From Zonotrichia leucophrys gambelii (lineage: Eukaryota > Chordata > Aves > Passeriformes > Passerellidae), in assembly GCF_028769735.1 (NCBI RefSeq), contig NC_088179.1, positions 806,001-870,000 on the forward strand: a stretch of 64,000 nt of DNA, in the 5' to 3' direction. A program made the translations under genes and the position numbers. Shown here in pieces: positions 25,462 to 37,170 of this stretch (positions are counted from its first letter, which is position 1; each line of letters begins with the position of its first letter). Below the pieces are notes generated by a model. The model saw only the letters and a list, made by a program, of their open reading frames with translations, had not been told where the DNA came from and searched no databases.

Positions 25462-25562
25462 GCTGGAGTCAGCTCCTGTGGTCCAAAGTTTCTGATTCCA
25501 CAGTGGGAATTCCTGCAGTGGGCACAGCTTCCTGTTGCCACACAACTTGGATCAATAATTAT

Positions 25563-26135
25563 TGGATTCTCTGGGTCTAGATCAAAGGCACTTGAAACAG
25601 TAGTTTCATGTTGGGACTCAGGTGTTTACTATTTCTTATCAATAAAACAGTCTCAGTACTGTGAGTTCAGCAGCTTTTCATTAGAAGGCACAAAATGGCC
25701 AACAATCTCTTGGTACAAGATCTCCTAAGACTAAACTGTCCCATTAAGAGCTGACACCTGGATTATTTTCCCTTTTAACCCAATAACTGATCCCACAGAG
25801 CCCACAGTGCAGACTGTTCTGCCCAATTACAAAATGCCACCCAAACCCATGGAGAAGGAGGAAGAAGAACCTGAAGAAGAAACCCAGGACAGCACCCTGT
25901 GCCCTCCATTTTGCTTCCATCCACAACACACTAAAAACCCCAAACCCTCAATTTCTCACCCAGTGATGCACCTGCACTGCTCTCTGTAATCTATTTCACA
26001 CTTTTGTGGGTTCCAGTCTATCCTGAAGTGTGGGAAACTTTCTCCATGGATGAGGGTCAGAGTCAGTGCTGCCCTGGGGGTCAGGGCACCCAGAGCAGAC
26101 ACAGGAATATTCCCTGTGTGCCCTGGGGTAGCACA
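25563..26135 (-). mobile_element. Solo LTR, family D, copy 3
   Basis: The + strand starts TGGATTCTCTGGGTC and ends GGGGTAGCACA. It lies in the same orientation as copy 2 and is very close to it in sequence. There is no primer-binding site to its left or polypurine tract next to copy 2, so the pair is not supported as the two ends of one provirus. No target duplication is clear. Confidence 0.82.
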
Positions 26136-27053
26136 CATAATGACCCACTAGACATAGAGATATTTTTCACTTTGGTTGGTGAGCAGAGCAGGAGAATTTG
26201 AAGCATTATTCCTCTTGTTAGGTTTTGTAATGCATTTCTCACAAAGTTAACTCCAGAGAAGTAATAGCACAAGGTCAGTTAAACTTGTTATATGAATAGT
26301 ACGTTTGGTAATGATCTGAACTTTAAAAAATATCTGCTTCCCATTTCAGAAATGAGACAGCTCAATTCCTTCCTACTTTTCATTTGTTTTAAGGCAGAGA
26401 ATGGAAGTGGTATCAATTTCTCTGCCAGCATATTAAACCATGATTTTATTAACAAGTAATTGCATTGAGTCTTGGAAAACAGCAGCAGCAAAATGTACTT
26501 CTGGAAAGCTGAAAAATGTATTTTAGAGTCCTTTGAATAAAATTGTGAAACTACTCTAGCAGGATATTTCCCTTCTTTGAGAATAAGATGGGAGAAATTT
26601 ATATAGGTTATACAGCTGAGAGCCATTTTAAATCTCATTTTGAACTCAAGTAATCTATGAAGTGAATGCTCATCTGGGTGAAAAGACACCCTTGTCCTTT
26701 TTTTTTTTTTCTAGACAAAAACAAGCACAAAATGCCTGAATGCTTTAAAATTTCAAGTGAAAGTCAGAGGGAAGTCCACATTTGAGTTATGTGTGGAATG
26801 ATTTTATTTCCAGTTTTTGACTAGTATGGATCAGCAGGGAAGGGGAGAGGTTGCTCTCTTCTGTGGTAATTTCCACAGGACCATCTCCCATGTGGATGCA
26901 GTTATACCCATATAAAGGTACCAGGGGAATAGGAAAAGAGTCTGAAATGTGATTAAATAAAGTGACATCTACCTTGAGAGAGAGAACAGTGAGAAGAGAC
27001 TTTATTACACTGTGGGGTGAAACAAGGGAAAAAACCATGAGCTGACCTCAAAG
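26136..27053. other. Single-copy sequence with a T run
   Basis: Contains a T run at about 26698-26713 and an unrecognised 133-codon minus frame (26288-26689) rich in Ser, Leu and Phe, with no domain I know. Nothing else supported. Confidence 0.5.
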
Positions 27054-27140
27054 TGTGGGAATTTATAAAATTAGAGTAAAGCTACAAAATGCAAAGTAGT
27101 TAATAAATGACTTAGTTACAAAGGTTTCTTTTTAGGTGAC
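27054..27140 (+). mobile_element. LTR 5'-end fragment, first of a pair
   Basis: TGTGGGAATTTATAAAATTA at 27054 repeats, with changes, the start of the longer LTR at 27155 (TGTGGGAATCCATAAAATCA), and both continue with AAAGCT(A/G)C(A)AAA. It is cut off after about 80 bp. The simplest reading is the start of a 5' LTR whose remainder and the viral interior were deleted. Confidence 0.6.
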
Positions 27141-27154
27141 CCAAGAGGAGGAAT
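27141..27154 (+). other. Polypurine-tract-like run before LTR
   Basis: AAGAGGAGGAAT directly precedes the TGTGGG start at 27155. A purine run at this position is the expected priming site for plus-strand DNA synthesis next to a 3' LTR. Confidence 0.5.
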
Positions 27155-27574
27155 TGTGGGAATCCATAAAATCAGAGGGTTTTGGGAAAGCTGCAAAAGG
27201 CAGGCCGCAGAGACAGCAGAACTGTGATTGGAGCTAAGCAGCAACCATGAGATTGGTCAGCAGAAAAATTATATAAGAAGTGGAGAAGTAAGGACAAATA
27301 GAACAATGGTCTGTGTATTAATGCTTGTCTGGAATAACTCCCTAAGCTACAGAAAAGTTTATCTAGTGAGATATTAGGGAGTTCTAATCTTAATAATAGA
27401 GCTCTCTGCATTGTGTTTTAAGGCTTACAAGCAGGTATTGTATTTGAAATAAGCAAGCATTGTTTTAACCTAAGGTACGTGTGCTTATAGTGGTTGGATG
27501 GAACTACTGTCAATGTGCTTTTGTTTTGGGTGATTGGTCAAAAAACTTTTAATGTGAGTTGTAACATTAAGTTC
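27155..27574 (+). mobile_element. Probable 3' LTR, + orientation
   Basis: Starts TGTGGGAATCC after a polypurine run. It holds ATTGG motifs (inverted CCAAT, 27228 and 27252) and TATATAA at 27270-27276, in promoter order. A later AAATAAGC (about 27448) could be a polyadenylation signal. The right end is unclear because a minus-oriented LTR-like stretch follows directly. No gag, pol or env remnant was recognised. Confidence 0.6.
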
Positions 27575-27776
27575 TGTGTCTGCTGCACCTCTGACCTGTG
27601 GTGCCTCTGTCGCTATAGGACACCAAATAAAACAACACAGACATTGGAATCTTTAGAGTAAAAAGAAGGGCCTTTAATTTCCGGCTCCAACATTTATAGA
27701 TTTCCCAAAGTGACAGTGGATTGGAGGGTGACAGTGCCACCTCTCCAATGACACTGGACAAACCAACAGTCCATCA
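27575..27776 (-). mobile_element. Possible LTR, minus orientation, with adjacent polypurine tract
   Basis: Read on the minus strand, a purine run GAAGAGGAGAAATT (27777-27791) is followed by TGATGGACTG at 27776. Next come CTATAAATG (TATA-like, near 27700) and ATTAAAGG (possible polyadenylation signal, about 27675), then U5-like sequence toward 27600. This mirrors the + strand LTR beside it. The sequence 27792-27909 may be viral interior but has no recognised frame. Confidence 0.45.
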
Positions 27777-27909
27777 AATTTCTCCTCTTCCAGAAAAGAA
27801 TGCAAAACAATGAATTATTTACATAAAGTGTGTGAGAAAGTTTGCTACAAGAATGTAAACATCAGAAGGCGTAGAAGAATTTAGAAGAACAGAGTGACAC
27901 CTCTAAGCA

Positions 27910-28553
27910 CCAGGTGCTGAGCTCAGAACAGGGGGTAAATTGGGGTAAACAGGTTTATTGTCCATGTGTAACAGCCTGAAAATAAACAGGATTCTGACTG
28001 CACATGAGCCAGTCCCTCAGGGGCTTTAACGCTCCAAGGGTTCCCTCAGGAGTTTAATCCAGCACTGAGAAGGATGTGCTGGATGGCTTCAGTGAGCTGT
28101 GCTGTTATCCAAGTGCACTGACAGAATTATGGCTGCAAGCAGCTGGCAGGCAGATCTTTGGAAAAGGTGTTAAAAGAGGGAGGTGGCACCAGGTGACCCA
28201 CGGTGATCCCTGCCAGCCTGAGGGATTCAGTTGCATCTCAGGTTTTCAGGAGGCTCCTTTGGACCACATGGCAAAACATGGAGCAATATTTGAACCAGTA
28301 CTCCTGGTTTCAGGTTTTGTAAGTCATACGATTCAATAATACAAGTAAGACTTCCCTGGGAGAGGGAGCCAAAAAAAATGAAAGGAGGTTGAGCTACAGT
28401 AATGGTGTTTGTGAGCAGCGCTGAAAGTTCTCTTCAGAAAAATTGGCAGGCAGGGATAGGGATGGAGCACAGCCAGTGGCAGGCCAGGGTGGTCAGGGAG
28501 ACCTTCCAGCTCCATTTACCAAATCCAGAGCCTGGGGAAGCCCAAACCATTTG
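27910..28553. other. Single-copy sequence, no feature recognised
   Basis: About 640 bp between the LTR cluster and the E solo LTR, with only short frames. Confidence 0.45.
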
Positions 28554-28557
28554 GTGG

Positions 28558-29014
28558 TGATGCCTCAGGTTTAGCTTTTCTATTTTTCAGATCTGTGCTG
28601 CTTTAGTGTGTGGGTCTGGGTTCATATCAGGGATGGTGAGCTCTGTGCACAGAGCAGGGAGACAAAACAATTTCTGCTCCAGCTGGGGACCAAGGCCAAA
28701 TGATCCAAATCTCAGCCCAAGAGCACAAACACCGTGGGCTGGAGAGAGAAAAACAAGCAGGGTGGGACTGCCTGGGCTAAAGCTGGAATGGGACAATGAA
28801 CTGCAAGGTGCAAATGGAGCAGAACTGATCACAGTGACAGACCCCGTGCCCAGCCGTGCATTTTGGGGCCATTTTGGTTCATCTTGGGTGCAGCCCTGGC
28901 TGGGCTCTTGTGCTGCCCAAGGTGGAGCCATTGAGGACATCCTTTTAATAAATCCCTGCTTTATTCTTTAGCTCTGTCCAGTCTCTGTTCTAGGTCAGCC
29001 TGCACAAGGCACCA
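28558..29014 (+). mobile_element. Solo LTR, family E, copy 1 (complete)
   Basis: Starts TGATGCCTCAGG and ends CAAGGCACCA, with perfect 4-bp direct repeats GTGG at 28554-28557 and 29015-29018. AATAAATCCCTGCTTTATTC (about 28948) holds the polyadenylation signal, so sense is +. This is the reference copy for the fragments at 49687, 50010, 53676 and 57755. The shared start with family B (TTTAGCTTTT...CTTTAGTGT) shows that B and E are related. Confidence 0.92.
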
Positions 29015-29018
29015 GTGG

Positions 29019-32000
29019 GATCATTTCCAGCCAGCAGCCAGTGCAGGGTGCCTGTGAAGGGGAGCAGAGCTCTGAAACCTGTCCTGTACTGAGCTGAGAC
29101 TGTCGGCATGGGGAAGCCTTTTTCCCACTGCTTGGGAATGTCTTAAAGCCTCAGGATGGCGGTGGACACCCAAAACACCTTTTTTTTTTTTTTTCAGCAA
29201 CTGTAGAAATTTCTCTGAAAAGATCCAGTGGTGGACAGGGGTGCCTGCCCCTCTGAATCCTGATGGCAAACTGCTCACTGAGCTTGACAAAACCAGAATT
29301 TCACCCTTTTACCTGTTATTTTTACAACAAAAGAACAATATTCTGGCCTAACCAAAACATTCAATAAGTTTTTAAGGCCAAGCTATCCCATGGAAATCGT
29401 TCCCTCCTCTATCTCCTCCTTCTCTATCCAAATGTACAATTTTATTTTAAAAGCCTCTGCAGGCTGCTGCAGCAATTTTGTAATTTGAGGTTAGGGGAAA
29501 GCTGAACTTTTCTAAAGGAATAAAGAACCAGTTTGATTAGAAGATGGCAAACCTTCCAACAGCTCTGAAAATACATCTTTTGTGCAGTGTTTATAGCACC
29601 TGTTGGCACAGCTGGCACCTTGTGGCTTTCTTTAAATCATTCTGATAACACTAAAAACGTGGGTAACATCGAAAACCAACGCTCAGAATTCAAGCATTTT
29701 TTCACCATTTCTTGCAATGAAGCACATTCCTATTAAGTTAACATCAGAGAGTGATGGAAAAATACCTTCACTCTGGATTTTGTGGTGGTGGAATTTAATT
29801 AACTCCCATGCACAGTCTGGCTGGGTGTGTGGGGGTCAGTGTGGGAGCACTGCAGGCTGAGCACTCAGCTTTGGCTTTGGCAAGAAGCAATTCTGACCAG
29901 GCTGTGCCATTTTTAAGGAATAGACTGGACTCCATGTCCTTCCCACCTGTAGTGCAACCACCAGAGGCCAGTAGGAAATATGTGAAGTATGCACAAAGTA
30001 AGGGAGGTGAAAGCAGACAGATGGAAATTTCATATATTCTAAATTTATGTCTGCTTTTAGAAAACAGGCTGTGAACTCTGTTGTTTTTTAGCCAACCTGA
30101 TGGAAGTGTGTTCTTGGTAAGGAGCAGCCTCTGATGGGAGGGAGGGGAGGCCTATGGCAGGTTGTTATTAAGGCCAGTTTGGTTGGCAGCTGTAGAATTA
30201 AATAGTAGTGCTGCTCTTGGTTAGCAAGCAGTTAAACTCACAGATCATTAAACAAAGGGAAATTTCACTCAACATCAAAGTGGGGTTTGGTGTTTAATTT
30301 CTACTTTACAAAAAAGTGGGGGGAAAGCTGAGGCTGAACATTCCTGCAGGTCCTGTGCAGTGTCCATCAGCCCTGCTTGGGAGCAGCAGGGCCACAGAGG
30401 GTTTGTGTCACCCCCCATTCTCTTGGGGGGACATCTGCAGGAACATCTCTCTCCTCAGACATCATTTATCCACCGAGTCCCACCTTTTCTGTAAAATCCT
30501 GTCATTTGGGGGCTGGGGACACATCCTCACAGCCCAGGGCTGCAGCCACTGGGTTAATCCACTGGGGAAGGCACAGACCAGCCCAGCCTTGTGCCTCCCA
30601 CCCAGCCCATTCCCTCAGCAAATGGAACATTAACACACCTTTGTGACAATGCCAGCACTGCTGCAAGTCACACTGCCTGATTATAACTTGGTGACATTCT
30701 TGTAAATCTAAAAATCAAAGGTTGAACAGAATTGCAGCTCACATAGGGCTGGGGGCGGCTCTGTGTGATTTTAATGTTATCCACAGCACATGGGCACAGG
30801 CTGTGCTCTCCCCTGGGCAGGGAGGGATGGGAGTGGATAATCCTCACATTTACCCATTCAAAATGGGAATAGACTTTCTGTAATATTCTCTTTACTGCAG
30901 TCTAAAAGAAAAGAAAGCTCATTATTTACACACAGCATCAAACTTCCTCTTGATGTTGCATGGGTGTCTTCCTGCTGTCTCACTCCTATTAAAATCTCTC
31001 TGTCTGAGCCTCTAGCTCAACCCAGAGACTTAACAGGGAGAGAAAGTGGTAAAGGTGATGTGTAACTTATAGAAAGACTGCTGAGAAAAAAGAAAGGTTT
31101 GCAATAAAGATGCTCTGGTACTTCAGAGAAAACTAAATTTTTATTTTTTATAGCTTTTTGTAATGCAAATGTTCTGTGCCAAAGCCTGTGGAACCTTGTG
31201 GATTAATCACTCTGACTGTCCAGATTTTTATTTTAAGGCTTGGTCCCTTAGCTATTTGGAAGGAAGCATAAATATGTGATTTAAAGCAGGAGGGATGGAG
31301 CACCTGTATGCAACAAAGGATACAGTTTTATATCCTACCATTTAAAAAGGAAAAGTAAAGACATTTGGTTTCCTCTAACCAATCACACCTGTTCAGAAAG
31401 ATGGCCATCTGATTACTTTGTGCTTTGAAATTACTAGAACAGCCTGTGCTGGCTTTTTTTGTTATTATTATCATACTTATTATTATCTTTTTTTCCTTCT
31501 TCTCTCTCCTGCCTCTTGCCCATAACAGAGCTGTGGGAAATCATTGGAATAGAAATCCTAGCACTAGTAATAATCAAAGAGCTATTCTGTTCCTAATTCA
31601 GAACCAAGTAAAAAAAAGAATTTTTTTTTTACTTGTTTTTGGGGTTTTTTTTTGCTTGTTCTCTGCTTTAAATGTAATGCCCTGTGGCCACCTGCACCAT
31701 TGTGCTTCATTTTGGGGTAGGTGATGCTGAGGGTGGTGATTGTAGGGGGAGCAGGGGTTGTCCCCTCTGCACCCTGTGGATGCCCACCAGGACAGGAGCC
31801 TCACAGGCAGCTTAAGGCAGAGCAAGGTTTGGTTTTCTCCTCCTCTCCCAGCAGCAGAATCACTGCAGGGATGCCTCAGCCCCAGCAGGGCTGTTGCCCC
31901 TCTCTCCATCTTGTCATGGCTCACGCTTCTCAGCTGACTCTCATTTGCCTCTTCATCTTCTCTCCACTTCTTGAACCAAAAATCACATTGCTGAATGGTT

Positions 32001-32062
32001 TTTAACTGGGATGCCACATGCCATTTGGGTTTTCTTTGCAAGATAATCATAACTTCATAGTT
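29019..32062. other. Single-copy sequence with T runs
   Basis: About 3 kb. A T run lies at 29180-29194 and T-rich stretches at 31456-31500 and 31620-31655. The 150-codon minus frame at 31598-32050 begins in low-complexity sequence and has no known domain. No repeat family of the window occurs here. Confidence 0.5.
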
Positions 32063-32263
32063 TTCATAACTTTCTATGACAAACAGAAGCCAAATAGGAG
32101 AATGGACCCTGTGTCTCTGCTCTCGTCACCAGCACCAGGTCCGGGAGGTTTTGCTGGAACAATTCTGCCCCATCATTTCCTGCAGGAAACATTTGAGGCA
32201 CCTGCTATGGTTTGCTATGAGGTTGAAACACTATTTGTGTAAATTTTTGGGGCTAAATTTAGT
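32063..32263 (+). repeat. Dispersed repeat J, copy 1
   Basis: A 201-bp stretch that aligns without gaps to 38823-39023 at about 90% identity (19 differences by hand count), in the same orientation. It begins TTCATAACTTTCT and ends GGGCTAAATTTAGT. Most differences are transitions. I do not recognise the family. An overlapping frame (32076-32270) is open in both copies, but most of the differences change the amino acid, so there is no sign of protein conservation. Confidence 0.85.
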
Positions 32264-32903
32264 CTGTTAAGGCTGGGTTTGGGGTCACTCCTTCCCAATC
32301 CCATTCCTATTTCTAGTTCAGGGGTGTGTTTAATATCTTTCAGCACCTGCACATCAGCCAGCCCTGGGGAATGGATAGGATAATCATTGTGTTTTGATGC
32401 TCAGCTCCTTTTCAGAGCTAATAAATAAGTTTGCTGCTGGTTTATATACTGGTTTGGAAGGCAACACCATTCAAAGGTGTATTTCATTGGTGTGGGTAAT
32501 TAGCAAACATTCCCCAGCATTATCATTTGCTGTTTGTTATCTCTCTGGAGCAAACAGATATAAATGGTTTAAAGGGGCAAACCTTTTAGAGTGAAAAGCA
32601 TCCAGGCACCCAAACACCAGCTGCTAGCAGTTAAGGAGCAATTATTGACATGACGAGGGTAAATGTAATTTTTAAACCATGTAGCTGCCAGCCATCACTG
32701 TGGTCTGCTGGAAAGGCAGCAGGCTCTGGGCCAGGCTGGGAATCGCCACTGCTGCACTCAGATTGTTTATTTTGGAGTCCCATTGTCACTGCTGGGACTT
32801 TGGGGGACCCTTCCGGCCTGCAGGTTGGAGTGGGAAGGGCCAGAGATGGGAGTTGTTCCATGAAAACAGAGCTGGAACTTGAAAGCACAGGTTTGTCTAA
32901 ACT
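32264..32903. other. Single-copy sequence, no feature recognised
   Basis: Several overlapping frames of 60-160 codons on both strands in 32650-33130 have no recognised motif and partly run into LTR M. Confidence 0.45.
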
Positions 32904-32908
32904 GGGCT

Positions 32909-33150
32909 TGTTCTGTGTCATGGTTGAGATGGAGACAATACAGAGCAACACGCTCCATTTTCAGAAGGCTTCAAGCTGGTTTTATTCTAGCATGCATGCT
33001 TTTTATACATTCTTACAAAACTCAGACATTTACACTTTACTCATTGGTCAGGAGAGACAAAATGCTCGTTGGAACAGACAGCTGCAGGTTTCTCTATCCT
33101 TCTTTCTTTCTTGGTTTCTATGTCAGTGACCTTGGTAGAGAATTCTTTCA
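32909..33150 (-). mobile_element. Solo LTR M, 242 bp, 5-bp target duplication
   Basis: The + strand starts TGTTCTGTGTCATGG and ends GAATTCTTTCA. Perfect GGGCT repeats flank it (32904-32908 and 33151-33155). On the minus strand the order is CCAATGAGTAAAG, TATAAAAAGC (about 33005) and AATAAAACCAGC (about 32980), followed by about 70 bp to the CAGAACA end: a very compact LTR. The 5-bp duplication fits an ERVL-like or gammaretroviral-type integration. No other copy is present. Confidence 0.85.
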
Positions 33151-33155
33151 GGGCT

Positions 33156-34759
33156 AAACATGGATCCTTTTATCAAACTCCTCTCTGGCTCACAGAAGTG
33201 GCTGTCAAACCTCCTCCACAGTTCCCTGGGTGTGCATCCCATCAGGGAGTCTCCTGGGAGCTGTGCAGCTTGGGACAGATGCTTGCTGGTCCCACACCCT
33301 GCCTGGCCCCTGGGGCCAGGGCTGGTGCTCTGGGGGCTCTGTGACCCCAGGGAGGGCTGTGCTGGCTGTCCCCCCTGAGCTGGGCCAAGCCTCTGAAATC
33401 CGAAACCCACCCCTGGACTGAATGACTTCCAGCAAGCATTGGAGCTGCTCTTCTGCTGGACTTGTCTCAGATTTTGGCCTCCAGAAATCAGGCCTCAGAT
33501 AAGTCTTGGGTTGTGCTTTCATTTTCAGAATTGAAAAATTGGTTTGGAAGTGAAATTTATTGGGTTTTCTCTGCTGGGGGAGAGATCAAAGCTTCTTGTT
33601 TGTTCTGAAAGAAAATAATTTTTCTGGCTTTAAAGCAGCTTTGACTTCACACTGAAGAGACACTGCTGCTTTCAGCCAGCTGGCTGATCCTCTCTGGAGC
33701 TGCACTGAGGTCGCTGCCCTGCTCTGGTGCTGCTCCACATCTCTGCTCCCCCGTGCAGGGGGATGGAGCCACCCCTGTGAGAGACTGTCAGCAATGTTTA
33801 CACACTTTCAGCTGAACTGAGAAAAAGACAATAAACCAGCCTGCAGTCTCATTTATAATTACCCAGTGGGAAGGAAATTAAAGTGACAGCAGTGAAGTTT
33901 TCACTCTCTCCTGGTGACATTTAGACATTTAGAGGGGTTACACTTGGTGAAGGCACAGTAATCAGGCAAGGACTCAGCCTCACAGAGCCCATTTCATGCT
34001 CAGAGCACTGCCAGGGAGCCAGCCAGCTCCTCTGCTCCCTCAGCCAGGTATGCCCTGCATTTTATTAGTCCCCTGTCATTCTGCTGCAGACAATGACATA
34101 ATTGAATTTAAACAAACTAGACTGCAGTCTCCTATGGTCTAGTGAATATTTATGTCACTCAAGCATCAGGAGACCTCTGGAGGAGTTTGGAGTTTTGTTC
34201 TTTTATTTTTTTTCCCTTTCCTTAAAGACTTCCAAAAAAATCATATGTCAATGACATTTCCTGGACTAAGTGGTTCTAATAGAGCTGCAGAGAGATTTGG
34301 GTGTTCATATGCTTTTTGTGTGACACAAAGAAACAGGATTAGTTTTACCTGCAAGGCAGAGTCACGAGGCTCCCCACAGGCATCTCAGGAAATGCTGATT
34401 CTTCCTGACTGGGGTGGATAAAAGATTATCACAAAATGGTTACTTTTAAAGAAAATATCTCCTCCTCAGGGGATAAAACTTTAATGTTACACTAGCAAAT
34501 TAACAATCTGTTTCTGAGATGGGGACAGCTGTTTGTATATCATGTTATGTGCTGCTCAGGAAGTGGGGAAGGGAGAGCAGGGGAGGGATGCTGTGGCTTT
34601 CACCTGAGGTGTGGAAAATTGCCTCAGCTGGTGAATAGGGCCTGGTTCTTGGCTGCATAAATGTGATGGTTACAGTTTACAGTAGGAGAAATGTGAGCGC
34701 ATATGGTTTACGCTGAATTGGACTTTGATTTGAACAATTATTTTATGGAAAACAATGGA
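33156..34759. other. Single-copy sequence with a GC-rich patch
   Basis: 33285-33400 is GC-rich (many CCTGG and GGGCT motifs) but too short and CpG-poor for a CpG island call. The frames there overlap on both strands. Nothing recognised. Confidence 0.5.
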
Positions 34760-34810
<51 letters not shown>

Positions 34811-34990
34811 GTTATCATCATCATTATCATTATTATATTTTTATTATTTTCTTGTCATCTTATTGTTATTATCATTATTGTTATCATTATTATAAAAATA
34901 TTGTTGTATATTATATATTATACTAATATATTAATATATTGATATGCTGATGTTATAATTGTATTATTAATAATAATTATATATTATTAT
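34760..34990. repeat. (ATT)n microsatellite grading into AT-rich repeat
   Basis: About 17 perfect ATT triplets (34760-34810), then imperfect ATC and ATT triplets to about 34895, then nearly pure A/T to 34990. The + frame reading a long Ile run is an artefact of the triplet array. Confidence 0.95.
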
Positions 34991-36401
34991 TAAATTATAT
35001 AATTGAACTTCTTCTGATGGAGCTTCTCCTCCATGGGCAGTTGCCCTTGCCACCTGCAGGACCCAGAGATGTTTTTGTCATCCACAGCAGCACCAGGGCT
35101 GAAATGAGTCTGCTCAAGGGTTCAGGCTGACCTTGAGCATGGAAAATCAATCCCAGACTGACTTCAGCCCACAAACATGAACCACCTGGGACCTTCATCT
35201 TCACCTCCTGGGAATGGTGGGATTTCTGGAGAGTTCTTGAGTAGGCACTGAACTCTGGTAGGTCCAAGGAGATGTTATGGTTGATCTCATGTCCAGCTCG
35301 TTGGAAGAAGGAGTATTTAAGAACTTCTTGTGCTTTTCTTCTCTTTCCTTTCACTCTTTTTTTACCTGACTACAACAGCCCTGGTTAGCAGGCAAGGACC
35401 AGGCACTGAGCACAGCTCCCTGTGTGGTTCTGATGGCTGAGGTCTTCTCCCTCTGCATTCAACTTTCATGGTGTTTAGAGGAATGCTGCCTGCATTCTCC
35501 TGTTAAAATAAGAAGCAAATTTCTGTAGTAAAGTAATTAGGATGTGGGTCACAGGTTGTTATAAAGCAAGTCAGACATTATTTAACTTTGCAGAAAATCC
35601 TGTGCTAGGATTGTATCAAGAAAGTCCATTTGTTTTTAAAAACCTTTAATCAATAAATCCTAATTAAAACCATATGTCAAATAACTAGTCGTCCTTAAGA
35701 TTTTGGGTTTATACCCAGGAGGATTCTAGCTTACTGATGACATAAGTGTATTTATTTACTGACTAGATCAATAGCCTGCTCAATAATTGTTTTTTGCCAA
35801 GGTTACAGGCATTTGGCTGGAAATAATTAAAACTGTTTGTGATGATGGATTTTTTTGAAACTTGCTCTAATACCTGAAGGAACTCCTGCCTGGGTGCCTC
35901 GAATCTCAGACAGAAGTGGATTGTACTTTCATGTGCACTACAGTGCTCCTAGCCCTCTATAATAATTAGATTTGTTTAATTTTCTATGACCTGTCTTCCA
36001 AAACTTGACACCCATGTGGCCACAGTATGTGTCCTAAAGCTGATATGGTGAAGCACATCACATTTACAGCATATCCAGTTTTAAATTTGGTGATATTTGC
36101 CTGAAGTGGTTAGTGGGAAATGCTGAGGTTTGATAAGGAGTTGTGATACAAAGAACCTTGAATCTCCTGGGTGAGCTCCAGGCAGGGTTCTGTGGCACTG
36201 AAGGGTGTTAGTATAGCTAAAGATCTTTCATTTACAGTATTTTGAACCACCTTGCATGGGTTATTTATGAGGAGGGCTTGCACTGTTCCTTGGAGCCAAC
36301 ATACAGAAGATGGTGAAAGTGATTTAAAAGCCCTGCTTTGAAGCACCATGTTCTTTCATCAGCAGATCTCAGTGAGGGTAGCTGGTAAATCCCTGCAGCT
36401 C
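34991..36401. other. Single-copy sequence, no feature recognised
   Basis: A 119-codon minus frame (34995-35354) starts inside the AT-rich tail and ends in single-copy DNA, with no known domain. An AGTATTTAAGAAC motif at 35308 resembles a TATA box but has no supporting context. Confidence 0.45.
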
Positions 36402-37170
36402 TGTCAGGATCCAACCAGGCCCTTGGCACTGTCAAACCAGCCTGAGTGGGCCCAGGTGCCAGCTGGGGTCTGGAAGGCATCCTGTGCAATGTGGAATTCC
36501 AGCAGGCAATTTTTGGCCTCAGGCCCCTGAACAACTGTTCAGGCCCTTATACTAGGGAAACAAAACACACCTTCCCAGGTTCCTGGTGTCAGTTTGCAGG
36601 AAGCACTTGGCACTCTCAAAGCAGCCTGAGTTGGCACTGGTGCCAGCACAATGCAGAATTCTAGCACACAGCCAGCCATTTTGGCCCTCAGGCCCCTGAA
36701 TATGGAGGAATAGAATGTAAGAAAATAGTGCAAAAGGTAATCTCACACCTGAGGGGTTGAAGCTGTACTAATTAGCAAAGATTAGGAACAGGCCTGTCCT
36801 TAACAGGCCACATCTGTGTCCAATGAGGATGAGTGCTATAAAAGAGTGGGTTAGCTGGGTGAGGAGAGAGGTGGAGATTGTTGGCTGTGCTGTGAAGAAG
36901 GAGTTAGTGCTGTGAGGAGATGCCCATGAGAAGTCACCAAGAAGCTATGGAACTTTTGCAGTAAGATGACAACACCTGAACAATTATTTTGGCCTTTTCC
37001 CAGGGAAACAAAACTCACCGTCCCAGGTTCCTGGTGTCACTTTGCAGGAGGCACTTGGCACTATCAAACCAGCCTGAGTTGGCACAGGTGGTACCATGGG
37101 TCTGGAAGGCATCCTGCGCAATGCGGAATTCCAGCAGGCAGCCGGCCATTTTGGGCCTCAGGCCCACGAG
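36402..37170. repeat. Tandem 168-184 bp units inside LTR I
   Basis: Unit 1 spans about 36402-36585, unit 2 about 36586-37047 (including the insertion) and unit 3 about 37048-37165, partial. Shared blocks are CAAACCAGCCTGAGTTGGCA, GGAATTCCAGCAGGCA, CATTTTGG.CCTCAGGCCC and CCCAGGTTCCTGGTGTCA. The marker spacing is 184 bp, and 448 bp less 280 bp, giving 168 bp. Confidence 0.85.
36701..36974 (+). mobile_element. Nested 274-bp solo LTR with 6-bp target duplication
   Basis: CCTGAA repeats flank it (36695-36700 and 36975-36980), and the parallel unit 1 reads CCCCTGAACAA without interruption, which proves the insertion. It starts TATGGAGG and ends GACAACA. GCTATAAAAGAG at about 36835 is a TATA box on the + strand; no classical AATAAA follows. 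A 6-bp duplication suggests ERVK-type integration. The T-A start in place of T-G is a change at the terminal dinucleotide. Confidence 0.85.

Noticed and set aside
21528..26135. Two family D LTRs in the same orientation as the ends of one provirus
   Set aside because: The 3.5 kb between them has no viral coding remnant, contains an unrelated LTR, and shows neither a primer-binding site beside one LTR nor a polypurine tract beside the other.
33285..33400. GC-rich patch as a CpG-island promoter
   Set aside because: About 115 bp only and poor in CpG; GC richness comes from CCTGG and GGGCT motifs.
34703..34942. Frame coding a long isoleucine run
   Set aside because: Translation of an (ATT)n microsatellite.
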